Numbered from the stretch's first letter, positions 26,112-34,637 are shown. The stretch is 64,000 bases of DNA from Corynebacterium gallinarum (GCF_014837045.1 NZ_JACSPR010000002.1:310001-374000), one strand, 5' to 3'. A program made the numbers and translations. Notes: generated from the sequence alone by a model not told the origin.

Positions 26112-26139
26112 TTTATACCACACGATCTCTCATACCAAA
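26112..26139 (-). promoter_or_regulatory. rplJL promoter
   Basis: On the minus strand, -35 TTTGGT (26134-26139), 16-bp spacer, and -10 TATAAA (26112-26117) extended by TGG. This predicts transcription starting near 26105, at the top of the L10 leader. Confidence 0.65.
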
Positions 26140-26152
26140 TCGTCGACAGGGG

Positions 26153-27574
26153 TCAGGAGAAATCGCGCAGAATCCGTTTGAACACCCAGTCAGCGGACAT
26201 GCCGTGCACACCGCCACCGGGACTGGTGGAGGAGGATGCCATGTACAGTCCCGGCCCCAGCTTGTAGGGCACGCGACGCAGGGCCTGGATGCCAGCGGTG
26301 GCGCCACCGCCGACATCGCCGCCGATCAGGTTGGGGTTCCACTGTTCCAGATCCACCGCGCTGTTCTCCACCACCTTGAGAATACGGTCCCGGAAACCGG
26401 GGGCGAAACGTTCGATCTGCCGGAGGATCCGTGTGGTGGCCTGCTTGTCCTCAAATCCCTGTGGCACATGGGCATAGGCCCAGACCACCGTGGCGTCCCT
26501 CGGGCCGCGGGAGGGGTCGGCCACCTGCTGCTGACAGACCAGCACGAAGGGTTTCTCCGGCAGCCGGCCCGCCGCGGCCTCGGATTCGGCGAGCTGGATC
26601 TCGTCCAGTCCACCGCACACGTGCACGGTCGTGGCATCCGCCACCTCGGGATTCGACCACGGGATGGGGCCATCGAGGAGGATGTCGAGTTTGTAGGACC
26701 CGGGTCCGTACTTCCACTTCTTCATGATCCGGGACGCACGGTGGGACAGTTCCACACCCTTGAGCCGGGATACCTGGGCCGGGGTGAGGTTGAGCACGAC
26801 CGCGTCGGCATCGGAGAACTCGCGCAGATCCTCCACCGGGTGATCCGTGTGGATGGTGCCGCCGAAACTCTCCAGGACGCGAACCAGTGCATCCACCACG
26901 CTCTGCGTGCCGCCGACCGCGACCGGCCAGCCGTGCACCATCCCCAGGGAACCGAAGAGCAGACCGAAGGAGGCGGTCAGGGGCTGCGCCGGCGGGGTGA
27001 TGGCATGGACCGCGGACCCGGAGAACAACACCCGGGCCTCCTCCGTCTCGAAGGCGGCGCGGGCCAGGGTGCGTGCGGGCAGCAGGGCGAGCGCACCGAA
27101 GGTGGCCATCTTCACCGGGTGCGGCGGGAAGCGGAGCACCGGCCCCAGGACGTTTTCCAGGTGCTTGTCCAACCCCCGGGTGACCAGGCCGTGGACCTGT
27201 CGCCACCGGGAGGCGTCCTCACCCAGCTGGGTGGCGGTGGTGTCAAGACCACGGCTGAGAAACGCCGCGCGACCGTCGTCGAGGGGGTGCGCCATGGCGT
27301 AGCGTGAATGCGCCCACTCCAGGCCGTGTGCCTGCAGATCGAGGTCTTTGAATACCGGCGAGGCGATGCCGAACGGGTGGGCGGCGGCACCCATATCCAC
27401 GATGGTCCCCTCCCCCAGCACGGGGGCGGATCGGGCCGCACCGCCCGGACGGCTGCCCTGTTCATACACGTCGACCTGCCAGCCCTCACGGGCGAGGAGA
27501 CATGCTGTTGTCAATCCATTCGGACCCGACCCCACGACCACTGCACGGCGTTTTCTCTCAGGATGCTTCGTCAC
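26153..27574 (-). CDS. NAD(P)/FAD-dependent oxidoreductase, phytoene-desaturase-like
   Basis: 473-residue flavoprotein with an N-terminal Rossmann fingerprint (VVVGSGPNGLTTACLLAREG, about residues 12-31, then YEQGSRPGGAARS). The C-terminal FAD-binding motif is GPGLYMASSSTSPGGGVHGMSADW (about residues 440-463). This architecture is that of CrtI-like desaturases and related amine oxidase-fold enzymes. The substrate cannot be read, and no carotenoid genes lie nearby. The stop is just beyond the rplJ promoter. The TetR gene upstream (27 bp gap) may be co-transcribed. Confidence 0.8.
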   Translation of the reverse strand: MTKHPERKRRAVVVGSGPNGLTTACLLAREGWQVDVYEQGSRPGGAARSAPVLGEGTIVDMGAAAHPFGIASPVFKDLDLQAHGLEWAHSRYAMAHPLDDGRAAFLSRGLDTTATQLGEDASRWRQVHGLVTRGLDKHLENVLGPVLRFPPHPVKMATFGALALLPARTLARAAFETEEARVLFSGSAVHAITPPAQPLTASFGLLFGSLGMVHGWPVAVGGTQSVVDALVRVLESFGGTIHTDHPVEDLREFSDADAVVLNLTPAQVSRLKGVELSHRASRIMKKWKYGPGSYKLDILLDGPIPWSNPEVADATTVHVCGGLDEIQLAESEAAAGRLPEKPFVLVCQQQVADPSRGPRDATVVWAYAHVPQGFEDKQATTRILRQIERFAPGFRDRILKVVENSAVDLEQWNPNLIGGDVGGGATAGIQALRRVPYKLGPGLYMASSSTSPGGGVHGMSADWVFKRILRDFS

Positions 27575-27601
27575 CCCACCTACGCTACCTTTCCCCCGCG
27601 A

Positions 27602-28189
27602 TCAGGGTCGGGCACCCCAGGGTGGGTTCACCGCGGCGCGGGCCATCCGCTGGAGGATGTCGGCGATCTGATCGAACTCCGCCTGGGACTGGTTGATCAA
27701 CTCCGCACCGCGGTGGATCATGGCGTCGATCAGGGGGCGGACCGTCTCCACCTCATCGCCCAGGAGTTCCCGCAGTGCCGGATCCAGGCCGTTGTGTGAT
27801 TCCTGGACCCGTTCATCGGTGAAGGTCTCAGGCAGGGTGCTGGCCGCGGACATCAGTGGGCCGTGGGACCCCTCCACGAACAGTTTCAGGGTGACCCGGA
27901 CATACGCCGCCAGGCGCTCCGCCGGGTCGGACCCCACGCGGTCGAGTTCCGCGGTGAGGCTGTCCAACCAGGCCGGGATGGCCTGCAGGAGCAACTGGAT
28001 GATGAGATCCTTACCGGAGGCCACATAGAGGTAGACGCTGGAACGTGCCAACCCGACCTCGGCGGCCACCTCGGCGATGGTGGGGACCTTCCCATCACTG
28101 TCGACGATCAACCGCTCCGCCGCATCAAGCACGGCCCGGTGCTGGGCGGCCCGGTGCTCCGGGACTGATGGCTGGTTTATCCTAGGCAT
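27602..28189 (-). CDS. TetR-family transcriptional regulator
   Basis: 195 residues with an N-terminal TetR HTH (IAEVAAEVGLARSSVYLYVASGKDLI, about residues 38-63) and a helical C-terminal ligand/dimer domain. It starts 9 bp after the ABC ATPase gene, on the same strand, so it probably forms one unit with the transporter and autoregulates it. Candidate operator repeats lie upstream of the permease (30073-30112). The ligand is unknown. Confidence 0.85.
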   Translation of the reverse strand: MPRINQPSVPEHRAAQHRAVLDAAERLIVDSDGKVPTIAEVAAEVGLARSSVYLYVASGKDLIIQLLLQAIPAWLDSLTAELDRVGSDPAERLAAYVRVTLKLFVEGSHGPLMSAASTLPETFTDERVQESHNGLDPALRELLGDEVETVRPLIDAMIHRGAELINQSQAEFDQIADILQRMARAAVNPPWGARP

Positions 28190-28198
28190 GCCATGAGC

Positions 28199-28876
28199 TT
28201 AATCCCTGGGTGTGAGCCGGCCATCGACCATGTCGTAGACGCGGTCGCAGTGCTCGATCACTTCGAGGTCGTGGGTGACCATGACGCCAGCGACACCGAG
28301 TTCGTGGCATTCGTGGGCCAGCAGCCGCACGATCTCATGGGCTCGGTTGCGGTCGAGGGCGGCGGTCGGTTCGTCGACAAGCAGCAGGTCCGGCCCGCCC
28401 ACCAGGGCGCGGGCGATGCCGATGCGCTGACGCTCACCACCGGACAGGGTCGCCGGACGGTGATCCGCGCGGTGGGACATCCCGACGGCGTCGAGCAGCT
28501 CATCGTTGCTGCGGCGACCGCGACGACCCAGGATCCGGGCCGCCAGCTCCAGCTGATCGCGCGCCTTGAGGGCGGACGGCAGATTGCCGGAGGACTGGAA
28601 GACGAACCCGATGTGCTCACGGCGCACGCGCGCGAGCTCCTTGTCGGACAGGCCCGTGATGGACTCCCCCGCCACCTGCACATCGCCGGAGTTCGGGGTG
28701 GTCAGTGCGCCGGCCACAGCCAGGAGGGTGGATTTACCGGACCCCGAGGGGCCCACGATGGCGACGAATGCACCACGGTTGACCTGCAGGGAGACCCCGT
28801 CGAGGGCATGGACCTGCGAGTCGCCGTCGCCATAACTGACGCGGACATTGTCAAGAATGAGTGCGGGCGTGGTCAT
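28199..28876 (-). CDS. ABC transporter ATP-binding protein (LolD/MacB type)
   Basis: 225-residue ATPase. The start at ATG 28874-28876 (MTTPALILDNVRVSYG) overlaps the permease stop (ATGA). Walker A is GPSGSGKST (about 41-49), the signature is LSGGERQRIG, Walker B is LLLVDEP and the H-loop is THD. A subfamily close to LolD/MacB/FtsE, which pairs with FtsX-like permeases. It acts at the membrane with the following permease, and its start is fixed by that overlap. Confidence 0.9.
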   Translation of the reverse strand: MTTPALILDNVRVSYGDGDSQVHALDGVSLQVNRGAFVAIVGPSGSGKSTLLAVAGALTTPNSGDVQVAGESITGLSDKELARVRREHIGFVFQSSGNLPSALKARDQLELAARILGRRGRRSNDELLDAVGMSHRADHRPATLSGGERQRIGIARALVGGPDLLLVDEPTAALDRNRAHEIVRLLAHECHELGVAGVMVTHDLEVIEHCDRVYDMVDGRLTPRD

Positions 28877-30018
28877 CGGTTCTCTCCCAGGGCAGAAAGC
28901 GGATCGGTTCGGGTGACTCGGTAAACGGCGATGAACGCGCCGATGAGTCCGGAGACAAAGAGCATGGCGGCACCGCCCAGGACGGAACCCCATTCCGTGG
29001 AGAACGGCATCGGGGTGGTCTCCAGCCACAGACCCAGCCCCACCGCGAGCGACACACCCACGAGGATGGACAGCGCGAGGATGACCACGGCCTGACCGAG
29101 GCTGTCGCGCAGGAGGAACCCGCGGGTGGCGCCGATCGCGCGCATCACGGCGATATCGGCGGAACGTTGGATGGTCCAGACCAGGAAGAAGGCGCCGGTG
29201 ACCAGCGCGGTGATGATGTAGAGGAACCACTCGATCATGGACAGGGTCATGGTCTCCGCGGTGTAACCCGGTGAGGAACCGAAGCTCTCCTCCAGGGTGC
29301 GCACGTCAAGGCCGGTGTCAGCCGAGAGCGCGTCGGTGTCCGTGCCGGAAGCCTTGGCGACGATCACCGATGCCTGCCCGTAGGCGTAGTCGGCGGGTGC
29401 CTCACCTGCGCGGGCACCGGCATGGACCTCCTGCCAGGTATCCAGCGGGACATAGGCAAGATCGACGTGACCGAAGGTGCGCTGATCATCGGTGAAACCG
29501 GTGACGACGAACTCGGTCTCCAGACGGTCGACGGTGATGGTGTCACCAATGGAGATGCCGGCATCCTCGAGGGTGCCGGAGACGATGGTCTCACGCGTGG
29601 TTATGGTCGGCTGCCCCGGGACGCGATCAGCGTTGATGGCGGGCAGGCCCTCCGGGGCAATGAAGGAATCAGGTTCCACGCCCACGAGGGTGAGATCGAT
29701 CGGGGCGCCCTCCTGATTGCGGGCATTGATGAGGGACAACCCCATCGGGGTGGCCTCCTCCACGCCGTCAACCGCGGCCAGGGTGTCGGTGTCATCCAGG
29801 TTCACCACCGAACGGGTGAAGGCGGAATCGGTCTGGGTGCCGTCCTCGAAGGCGATGACATCCGCATCAAGGGCCTTGAGACCGGAGACTCCGTCATTGA
29901 CCAGACCGGCGGTCAGGCCGGAGATGATGACGATGAGGATGGACATCAGGCCCAGGACAAGGCCCATGAGCAGGAATCGGGTGCGCGCGAAGAGCATGTC
30001 GCGCCAGGCTAGAAACAT
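28873..30018 (-). CDS. FtsX/MacB-like ABC transporter permease
   Basis: 381-residue permease. Start ATG 30016-30018 (MFLAWRDMLFARTRF) has GGAG upstream. One membrane segment near residues 15-38 is followed by a large extracytoplasmic domain (about 45-270) and three C-terminal segments (about 275-300, 320-345, 350-372), the FtsX/MacB layout. It ends with TRTDPLSALGENR. These transporters usually move lipids, peptides or drugs or perform mechanotransmission; the cargo here is unknown. Regulated by the TetR downstream, by inference. Confidence 0.87.
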   Translation of the reverse strand: MFLAWRDMLFARTRFLLMGLVLGLMSILIVIISGLTAGLVNDGVSGLKALDADVIAFEDGTQTDSAFTRSVVNLDDTDTLAAVDGVEEATPMGLSLINARNQEGAPIDLTLVGVEPDSFIAPEGLPAINADRVPGQPTITTRETIVSGTLEDAGISIGDTITVDRLETEFVVTGFTDDQRTFGHVDLAYVPLDTWQEVHAGARAGEAPADYAYGQASVIVAKASGTDTDALSADTGLDVRTLEESFGSSPGYTAETMTLSMIEWFLYIITALVTGAFFLVWTIQRSADIAVMRAIGATRGFLLRDSLGQAVVILALSILVGVSLAVGLGLWLETTPMPFSTEWGSVLGGAAMLFVSGLIGAFIAVYRVTRTDPLSALGENR

Positions 30019-30072
30019 GGAAATGTACTCCAGGTGGTATCGGGGGTGTGAACGCCGACCCGAAATAAACTT

Positions 30073-30112
30073 ATCGACGCTGTGTCGATATCTTAACAAC
30101 GCTGTGTCGGTA
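30073..30112. promoter_or_regulatory. Candidate TetR operator at the ABC unit
   Basis: ATCGAC-N5-GTCGAT is a perfect inverted repeat at 30073-30089. ACGCTGTGTCGRTA occurs twice as a direct repeat, at 30077-30090 and 30099-30112, 22 bp apart. A possible -10 (TAAGAT, minus strand) lies between the repeats. The site is 55-95 bp before the permease ATG, where a repressor would block transcription. Confidence 0.55.
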
Positions 30113-30255
30113 ACTCTATTCGCGTTGTGGCCTGGGCGCTGGTTTTCCCGGGGTGCCACTGGGTTTGCGCAGGTTGCGGTGAGCGAGGTGAGGGGGACAT
30201 CACAACTTGCACGCGGGAGGCCGAGGGGCGAGGGTGCCTGGAATGGGCTCCATGG

Positions 30256-30432
30256 CAAAAACTGTTGGTTTGTGGGTGCGGCGCTGGCAAAACCCCAGGA
30301 TGGGTTTTGCAAAACAACAGTTTTTGCCAGTCACCCCCTCCACCCCGCGCCCCCGTGAACGAAATCGTTGGTTTACCCGCCCCACATCAACAAAACCCCA
30401 GGACACCTCCCACAAACCAACGATGTCGTTCA
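30256..30432. repeat. Dispersed palindromic repeat locus 2 (A + B hairpins)
   Basis: Element A is arm CAAAAACTGTTGGTTTGTG (30256-30274) with arm 30308-30326. Element B is arm TGAACGAAATCGTTGGTTTA (30356-30375) with CAAACCAACGATGTCGTTCA (30413-30432). Both loops contain ACCCCAGGA, the reverse complement of the loop motif in loci 1 and 4, so this locus is inverted relative to those. It lies between the ABC permease and rplA. Confidence 0.85.
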
Positions 30433-30446
30433 ACCCGGGCACGAAA

Positions 30447-30487
30447 AGACGCCCCTCCCTCCCCGCATGGGGAAGAAAGGGCGTCAG
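30447..30487 (-). terminator. rplA terminator
   Basis: GACGCCC (30449-30455) pairs with GGGCGTC (30479-30485), enclosing TCCCCGCATGGGGA. In the rplA direction it is followed by TTTTCGT. It is about 45 bp downstream of the rplA stop. Confidence 0.7.
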
Positions 30488-30531
30488 TCAGAACCGGAGA
30501 ACCGGTACAGAACCGATCCGTCGGGGCAGGT

Positions 30532-31242
30532 TTATGCCTCGGCGGTGTAGTTCTTGGTGATGTGGGTGTCCACTGCAACACCTGGGCCGGTGGTGGAAGA
30601 CATGGTGATCTTCTTCAGGTAGATGCCCTTGGAGGAGGAAGGCTTGATACGGACGAGCTCATCGATGAGTGCGCCGTAGTTCTCAGCCAGTGCCTTGGCG
30701 TCGAAGGATGCCTTGCCGATGGCGGCGTGCAGGTTGGATGCCTTGTCAACGCGGAAGGAGATCTTGCCGCCCTTGACCTCTTCGATGGCCTTGGCGACAT
30801 CGTTGGTGACGGTGCCGGTCTTCGGGTTCGGCATCAGACCACGGGGGCCCAGGACGCGGGCGATGCGGCCGATCTTGGCCATCTGGTCCGGGGTTGCGAT
30901 GGCGACGTCGAAGTCGGTCCAGCCACCCTGGATGCGCTCGACGAGCTCGTCGGTGCCGACGAAGTCAGCGCCAGCGGCCTCAGCCTCGGTTGCCTTCTCG
31001 CCAGCAGCGAAGACGGCGACGCGGACGGTCTTGCCGGTGCCGTTGGGCAGGGAGACGGTGCCGCGGACCAGCTGGTCAGCCTTACGGGGGTCAACGCCGA
31101 GGCGGATGGCCACGTCGATGGACGGGTCGTAGTTCTTGGAGGAGGTCTCCTTGACCAGTTCTGCAGCCTGCAGTGGGGTGTACTCGCGGCCGGCGTCGAT
31201 CTTGGCGGCGGCTTCGCGGAACGCCTTGGAGTTCTTGCTCAT
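30532..31242 (-). CDS. rplA: 50S ribosomal protein L1
   Basis: L1 forms the mobile stalk at the E site and in many bacteria represses its own operon. The 236 residues carry the family motifs [29 protein letters not shown] and [17 protein letters not shown]. It lies 127 bp after rplK with a hairpin between. Normal length for an actinobacterial L1. Confidence 0.98.
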   Translation of the reverse strand: MSKNSKAFREAAAKIDAGREYTPLQAAELVKETSSKNYDPSIDVAIRLGVDPRKADQLVRGTVSLPNGTGKTVRVAVFAAGEKATEAEAAGADFVGTDELVERIQGGWTDFDVAIATPDQMAKIGRIARVLGPRGLMPNPKTGTVTNDVAKAIEEVKGGKISFRVDKASNLHAAIGKASFDAKALAENYGALIDELVRIKPSSSKGIYLKKITMSSTTGPGVAVDTHITKNYTAEA

Positions 31243-31313
31243 TGTGTAATTCCCTTTCGCGGAATTTGTGGTCTGCGGGCCGGAGCTGGCCCTGCCACAG
31301 GAAAAGTTATGGG

Positions 31314-31347
31314 GTGCACCCCGCCCCGTTTACCGGGTGGGGTGCGG
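31314..31347 (-). other. GC-rich hairpin between rplK and rplA
   Basis: GCACCCCGCCCCG pairs with CGGGTGGGGTGC around TTTAC. It could be a partial terminator or a processing/leader structure before rplA. No clear T-run follows. Confidence 0.5.
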
Positions 31348-31352
31348 GTTGA

Positions 31353-31378
31353 GGAATTAACCCTCGGAATTAACCCTC
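31353..31378 (-). repeat. Perfect tandem 13-bp duplication at the rplK stop
   Basis: GGAATTAACCCTC occurs at 31353-31365 and again at 31366-31378, so the end of rplK with its TAA has been copied once more just past the gene. Probably a recent slippage event, neutral for L11. Confidence 0.85.
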
Positions 31379-31807
31379 GACGGTGATGCCCATGGAGCGG
31401 GCGGTGCCGGCGATGATCTTGGCAGCGGCGTCGATGTCGCGTGCGTTGAGGTCTTCCTTCTTGGTCTCGGCGATCTCACGGACCTGAGCCATGGTGACCT
31501 TGCCGACCTTGTCGGTGTGAGGAACGCCGGAGCCCTTCTGCAGGCCTGCGGCCTTCAGCAGCAGCTTGGCTGCCGGTGGGGTCTTCAGCTTGAAATCGAA
31601 GGAGCGATCCTCGTAGACGGTGATCTCAACTGGGACCACGTTGCCACGCTGGTTCTCGGTGGCGGCGTTGTAGGCCTTGCAGAATTCCATGATGTTGACA
31701 CCATGGGCACCCAGTGCGGGGCCGACCGGAGGAGCCGGGTTGGCCTGTCCTGCCTGGATCTGCAGCTTGATGAGGCCTGTGACCTTCTTCTTCTTCTTGG
31801 GAGCCAT
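31370..31807 (-). CDS. rplK: 50S ribosomal protein L11
   Basis: L11 is part of the GTPase-associated centre and needed for RelA activation. The start is ATG at 31805-31807 ([20 protein letters not shown]), giving 145 residues. Conserved features are [24 protein letters not shown] and the C-terminal rRNA-binding part ending MGITVEG. It is followed by rplA and preceded by nusG with a 334-bp gap. Confidence 0.98.
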
Positions 31808-32141
31808 CGTTGGACCTGCTTCCTTGTTACCGGCTCGCACCTGGGACGATGAAACCCCATGGGCGCTGCCGTCCGGATGCTCGGTGCCGCTACCAACAGG
31901 CCTGCTCTGAGGTCGTCATTGGATCGTCACGTAACCGGGCCACCGGGGATGAACGTATGAATGCATGCCGAAAAACATGCGGTTGTCCACTCTACCCGCA
32001 GCGGACCCACAAACCAAAAGTGCTTTTCGGGTGCTTATCGACGCCGCCACTGTCGCCCGTCGTCAAGCTCGCCGGCGGGCGCACCCCTGCGACGACGACA
32101 CCCCCTGGGAGAGCTCCCAGGGGGTGTGCGGTGAACGGAGG
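31808..32141 (-). promoter_or_regulatory. nusG-rplK intergenic region
   Basis: A 334-base gap with no gene. It contains the strong hairpin at 32098-32127 and should hold the rplKA promoter and leader. I see no unambiguous promoter. GTGCTTATCGACGCC at about 32032-32046 is a near copy of a short motif found after three other genes. Confidence 0.35.
32098..32127 (-). terminator. nusG hairpin terminator
   Basis: Perfect palindromic arms ACACCCCCTGGGAG / CTCCCAGGGGGTGT with a 2-nt centre, 15 bp after the nusG stop. The transcript continues TCGTCGTCG, not a T-run, so it is not a textbook terminator but is very stable. Confidence 0.65.
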
Positions 32142-33068
32142 TTAGCTGATCTTCTCGACCTGATCGAACTTCAGATCAACCGGGGTCTCACGACCGAAGA
32201 TGGACACCAGCGCCTCAAGCTTCTGGTTCTCCACATCGATGGAGGAGATCGTCGCGGACACCGAGGCGAACGCACCGGTGAGGATGGTGACAGCCTCACC
32301 GACATGGAAGTCCACGGTGACCTTCTGCGACGACGAGTCGGTGGGCATGGCCACAACCTGCTCGCCCTCGGCGGTGGTCGGGGCTGCCTCGCCGGCAACA
32401 ACAGCGGATTCCTGCGGCATGAGGAACTTGGCCACATCGCGGTGCTTGACGGCGGTGGCGTTGCCCTCATTACCCACGAAGCTGGTGACACCCGGGGTGT
32501 CACGCACCACTGACCAGACGCGGTCGTTCATCTCCATGCGGACCAGGACATAACCCGGCAGGAGCTTGCGCTTGACCAGCTTGCGCTTGCCGTCGCGGAT
32601 CTCGGTGACCTGCTCGATGGGGACGACAACCTCGTAGATGTCCTCCTCGACCTCGAGGGTCTGGGCACGCATATCGAGGTTGGCCTTCACCTTGTTCTCG
32701 TAACCGGAGTAGCACTGGATGATGTACCAGGAACCCGGCTGCTTCTTCAGATCGCGGGTGAACTGACGCAGACGCGCCTTGTACTCCGCATCGGCGTCCT
32801 GCTCACCGGTGTCACCCAGCGCTGCGGCGGCCTGTGCCACATCATCCGTGGCAACCTCGGCCTCCTCAGCGGGGACCTCGGCGAAAGGCTCAGCCTCCGG
32901 GGTTGCCTCCTCGGAAGTTTCGTCGAAGGTTTCCTCGGGGGTTTCGTCGGGGGTCTCCTCGCCGAACACCTCATCGAAGCCCTCGCCGATCTCGAGGTCG
33001 GCGTCCTGGACGGCCTGCTCCTCCACTGCGAACTCCTCAGCGAACTCGTTGTTGTTGTCTTCGCTCAT
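32142..33068 (-). CDS. nusG: Transcription antitermination/termination protein NusG
   Basis: NusG binds RNA polymerase and couples it to ribosomes and Rho. The 308 residues are longer than the roughly 180 of E. coli because of an acidic N-terminal extension (residues 1-95, rich in Glu, Pro and Thr), which is usual in actinobacteria. The NGN domain spans about residues 110-220 ([18 protein letters not shown] ... [12 protein letters not shown]). The KOW domain is near the end ([18 protein letters not shown]). In operon with secE and trnW. Confidence 0.97.
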   Translation of the reverse strand: MSEDNNNEFAEEFAVEEQAVQDADLEIGEGFDEVFGEETPDETPEETFDETSEEATPEAEPFAEVPAEEAEVATDDVAQAAAALGDTGEQDADAEYKARLRQFTRDLKKQPGSWYIIQCYSGYENKVKANLDMRAQTLEVEEDIYEVVVPIEQVTEIRDGKRKLVKRKLLPGYVLVRMEMNDRVWSVVRDTPGVTSFVGNEGNATAVKHRDVAKFLMPQESAVVAGEAAPTTAEGEQVVAMPTDSSSQKVTVDFHVGEAVTILTGAFASVSATISSIDVENQKLEALVSIFGRETPVDLKFDQVEKIS

Positions 33069-33233
33069 CTTGCGTGTTCTCCAAACATGTATGTTTCACA
33101 ATTCCCGACCCCACTGCCGAGATACCGTCGGGCAGCGCAGGCGCTGGGTAACGCTCCTGGGGTCCATGCTACTGCCCGGACACCCCGTTGACATTCACCG
33201 ACCCAGCACGGACCGGGGGTTGGGATAAAGAAT

Positions 33234-33268
33234 CATCCCGCCGGTTCCTTGCGGGAACCAGCGGGATG
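33234..33268 (-). terminator. Hairpin between secE and nusG
   Basis: CATCCCGCCGGTTCC pairs with GGGAACCAGCGGGATG, followed in the transcript by ATTCTTTAT. It may attenuate readthrough from secE to nusG or be an internal terminator; the T-run is short. Confidence 0.65.
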
Positions 33269-33293
33269 TTAAAGATTGTGTTGTCTACCTTAC

Positions 33294-33623
33294 CTAGGGA
33301 GTAAGGGCCTTCTCAACTCCGAGGCCTGCGATGAAATCCACACCAGAAACCAGAGCGGTGAGGATGACCAGGAAGACCAGTACCACGATGGTGTAGGTGA
33401 CCATCTGGCGCGCGGTGGGCCAGATGACCTTGCGGACCTCGGTGACCACCTCGGGCAGGAAACTGACAACGCCCCCACCATATTTCGCGTCCTTGGCAGG
33501 AGCCGAGGCCGCGACGGCGGGAGCGCGCTTCGCCTCATACGAGGCGGTGGAGACACCCGACAGCTGACGTTTACCAGTGGGACGTGAAGCTTCACTTGCA
33601 CCGGTGTTCTGATCGTCGCTCAA
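33294..33623 (-). CDS. secE: Preprotein translocase subunit SecE
   Basis: SecE is the essential clamp of the SecYEG channel. The 109 residues have a cytoplasmic N-terminal half, then the conserved VTEVRKVIWPTARQ amphipathic helix (about residues 59-72) and a single membrane segment (MVTYTIVVLVFLVILTALVSG, about 73-93). It directly follows tRNA-Trp, the common actinobacterial order. Confidence 0.96.
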   Translation of the reverse strand: MSDDQNTGASEASRPTGKRQLSGVSTASYEAKRAPAVAASAPAKDAKYGGGVVSFLPEVVTEVRKVIWPTARQMVTYTIVVLVFLVILTALVSGVDFIAGLGVEKALTP

Positions 33624-33649
33624 GGCACTCCTCAGGTTGAAAAATCTTG

Positions 33650-33722
33650 CAGGGGCGACAGGACTTGAACCTGCAACCTACGGTTTTGGAGACCGTTGCT
33701 CTGCCAATTGAGCTACGCCCCT
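33650..33722 (-). tRNA. tRNA-Trp (anticodon CCA)
   Basis: 73 nt. Acceptor AGGGGCG/CGCCCCT, D arm GCTC...GAGC, anticodon stem ACGGT/ACCGT with loop CTCCAAA (anticodon CCA), T arm GCAGG-TTCAAGT-CCTGT, discriminator G. It lies 27 bp before secE and is probably co-transcribed. CCA is not encoded. Confidence 0.97.
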
Positions 33723-33873
33723 ATGCGCCACAGTGTTCTGCAGCACGGATAACACTACCAGAAGTATCCGGTTACGCATGTAACATGACCGGTAAAACTG
33801 AAGATATCCGGGTTTTAGCGAAATAACTCCCACATGGAATTCAGCGAAACCATGCGGGGTTTAATTTTCGCAG

Positions 33874-33945
33874 TAGCGATGGCGAGAATTGAACTCGCGA
33901 CACAGCGATTATGAGTCGCTTGCTCTACCACTGAGCTACACCGCC
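33874..33945 (-). tRNA. tRNA-Met (anticodon CAT)
   Basis: 72 nt. Acceptor GGCGGTG/CATCGCT, D arm GCTC...GAGC, anticodon stem AGCGA/TCGCT with loop CTCATAA (anticodon CAT), T arm GCGAG-TTCAATT-CTCGC, discriminator A. The paired first base and D-arm suggest an elongator Met rather than the initiator. A lysidine-modified Ile isoacceptor cannot be excluded by sequence alone. Confidence 0.92.
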
Positions 33946-34000
33946 ATTATTGTTCATCCCCACGATGAACCGATTGGGTGCAGCTGGAGAAAAACAATTG

Positions 34001-34073
34001 AGCCCCCTAACAGAATCGAACTGTTGACCTTCTCCTTACCATGGAGACACTCTACCGACTGAGCTAAGGGGGC
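34001..34073 (-). tRNA. tRNA-Thr (anticodon GGT)
   Basis: 73 nt. Acceptor GCCCCCT/AGGGGGC, anticodon stem TCTCC/GGAGA with loop ATGGTAA (anticodon GGT), T arm AACAG-TTCGATT-CTGTT. A promoter-like TTGTGT-N18-TACTTA lies on the minus strand at 34128-34157. It leads the Thr-Met-Trp-secE-nusG unit. Confidence 0.97.
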
Positions 34074-34370
34074 ATCGGCTTCTCTAGGATTCGGAGGCTT
34101 TTGCTTTGCCCCGCTCCGTTGAAGCCTTAAGTACATTAACCCGAATCGTTCACACAACACAAATCCGCAGGTTAGAGTGCATTTCTTAGCACCCTAAAAC
34201 TCGCTTAAAACACGCAGTACCGCGCACACCCAGCGATATGGCCCGCAGATCCCTCCGAAGGCCCCATCCTGAGCCCGATGCGCGGGCGCCACGTCGCCCA
34301 CCAGGGCAACAGCTGGTATCTCCGGCAGTCCTACCTATGAAGGGCTGGAGAATGCCCCAGGAACGTGGTC
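34074..34370. promoter_or_regulatory. tRNA-Thr upstream region
   Basis: About 300 gene-free bases. The -35/-10 candidate for the tRNA-Thr unit is TTGTGT (34152-34157) and TACTTA (34128-34133) with an 18-bp spacer. The rest, up to the repeat locus, shows no recognisable feature. Confidence 0.45.
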
Positions 34371-34373
34371 CCG

Positions 34374-34565
34374 TGAACGTTTTCGTTGGTTTGTCGGTGG
34401 TGGCCCCACATAACCCCAGGACGGGTTTCGCAAACCAACGATTTCGATCACCACCGCGCAAGGGCGCCCACGATCCCCCAGCACCCCGTGACAAAAACTG
34501 TTGGTTTGTGGGTCCGGCACGGTCAAAACCCCAGGAAGCCCATCGCAAAACAACGGTTTTTGCCA
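34374..34565. repeat. Dispersed palindromic repeat locus 3 (B + A hairpins)
   Basis: Element B is arm TGAACGTTTTCGTTGGTTTG (34374-34393) with CAAACCAACGATTTCGATCA (34431-34450). Element A is arm CAAAAACTGTTGGTTTGTG (34492-34510) with arm 34544-34562. Loops carry ACCCCAGGA (reverse orientation, as in locus 2). The A-element loop read on the minus strand differs from the locus-4 B loop by only a few bases. It lies between the tRNA-Thr and tRNA-Tyr units. Confidence 0.85.
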
Positions 34566-34595
34566 ACCGTCCCGCCGCCAGCCACCCCGGGGAAT

Positions 34596-34632
34596 GCAAA
34601 AAACACCCACCGAAGTAACTTCGGTGGGTGTT
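34596..34632 (-). terminator. tRNA-Tyr intrinsic terminator
   Basis: AACACCCACCGAAGT pairs perfectly with ACTTCGGTGGGTGTT. In the tRNA direction it is followed by TTTTTTGC. It begins 6 bp after the tRNA 3' end. Textbook Rho-independent terminator. Confidence 0.93.
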
Positions 34633-34637
34633 ATCTG

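Noticed and set aside
26153-28189. Carotenoid gene cluster
   Set aside because: Only one CrtI-like flavoprotein is present; no phytoene synthase, elongase or cyclase nearby.
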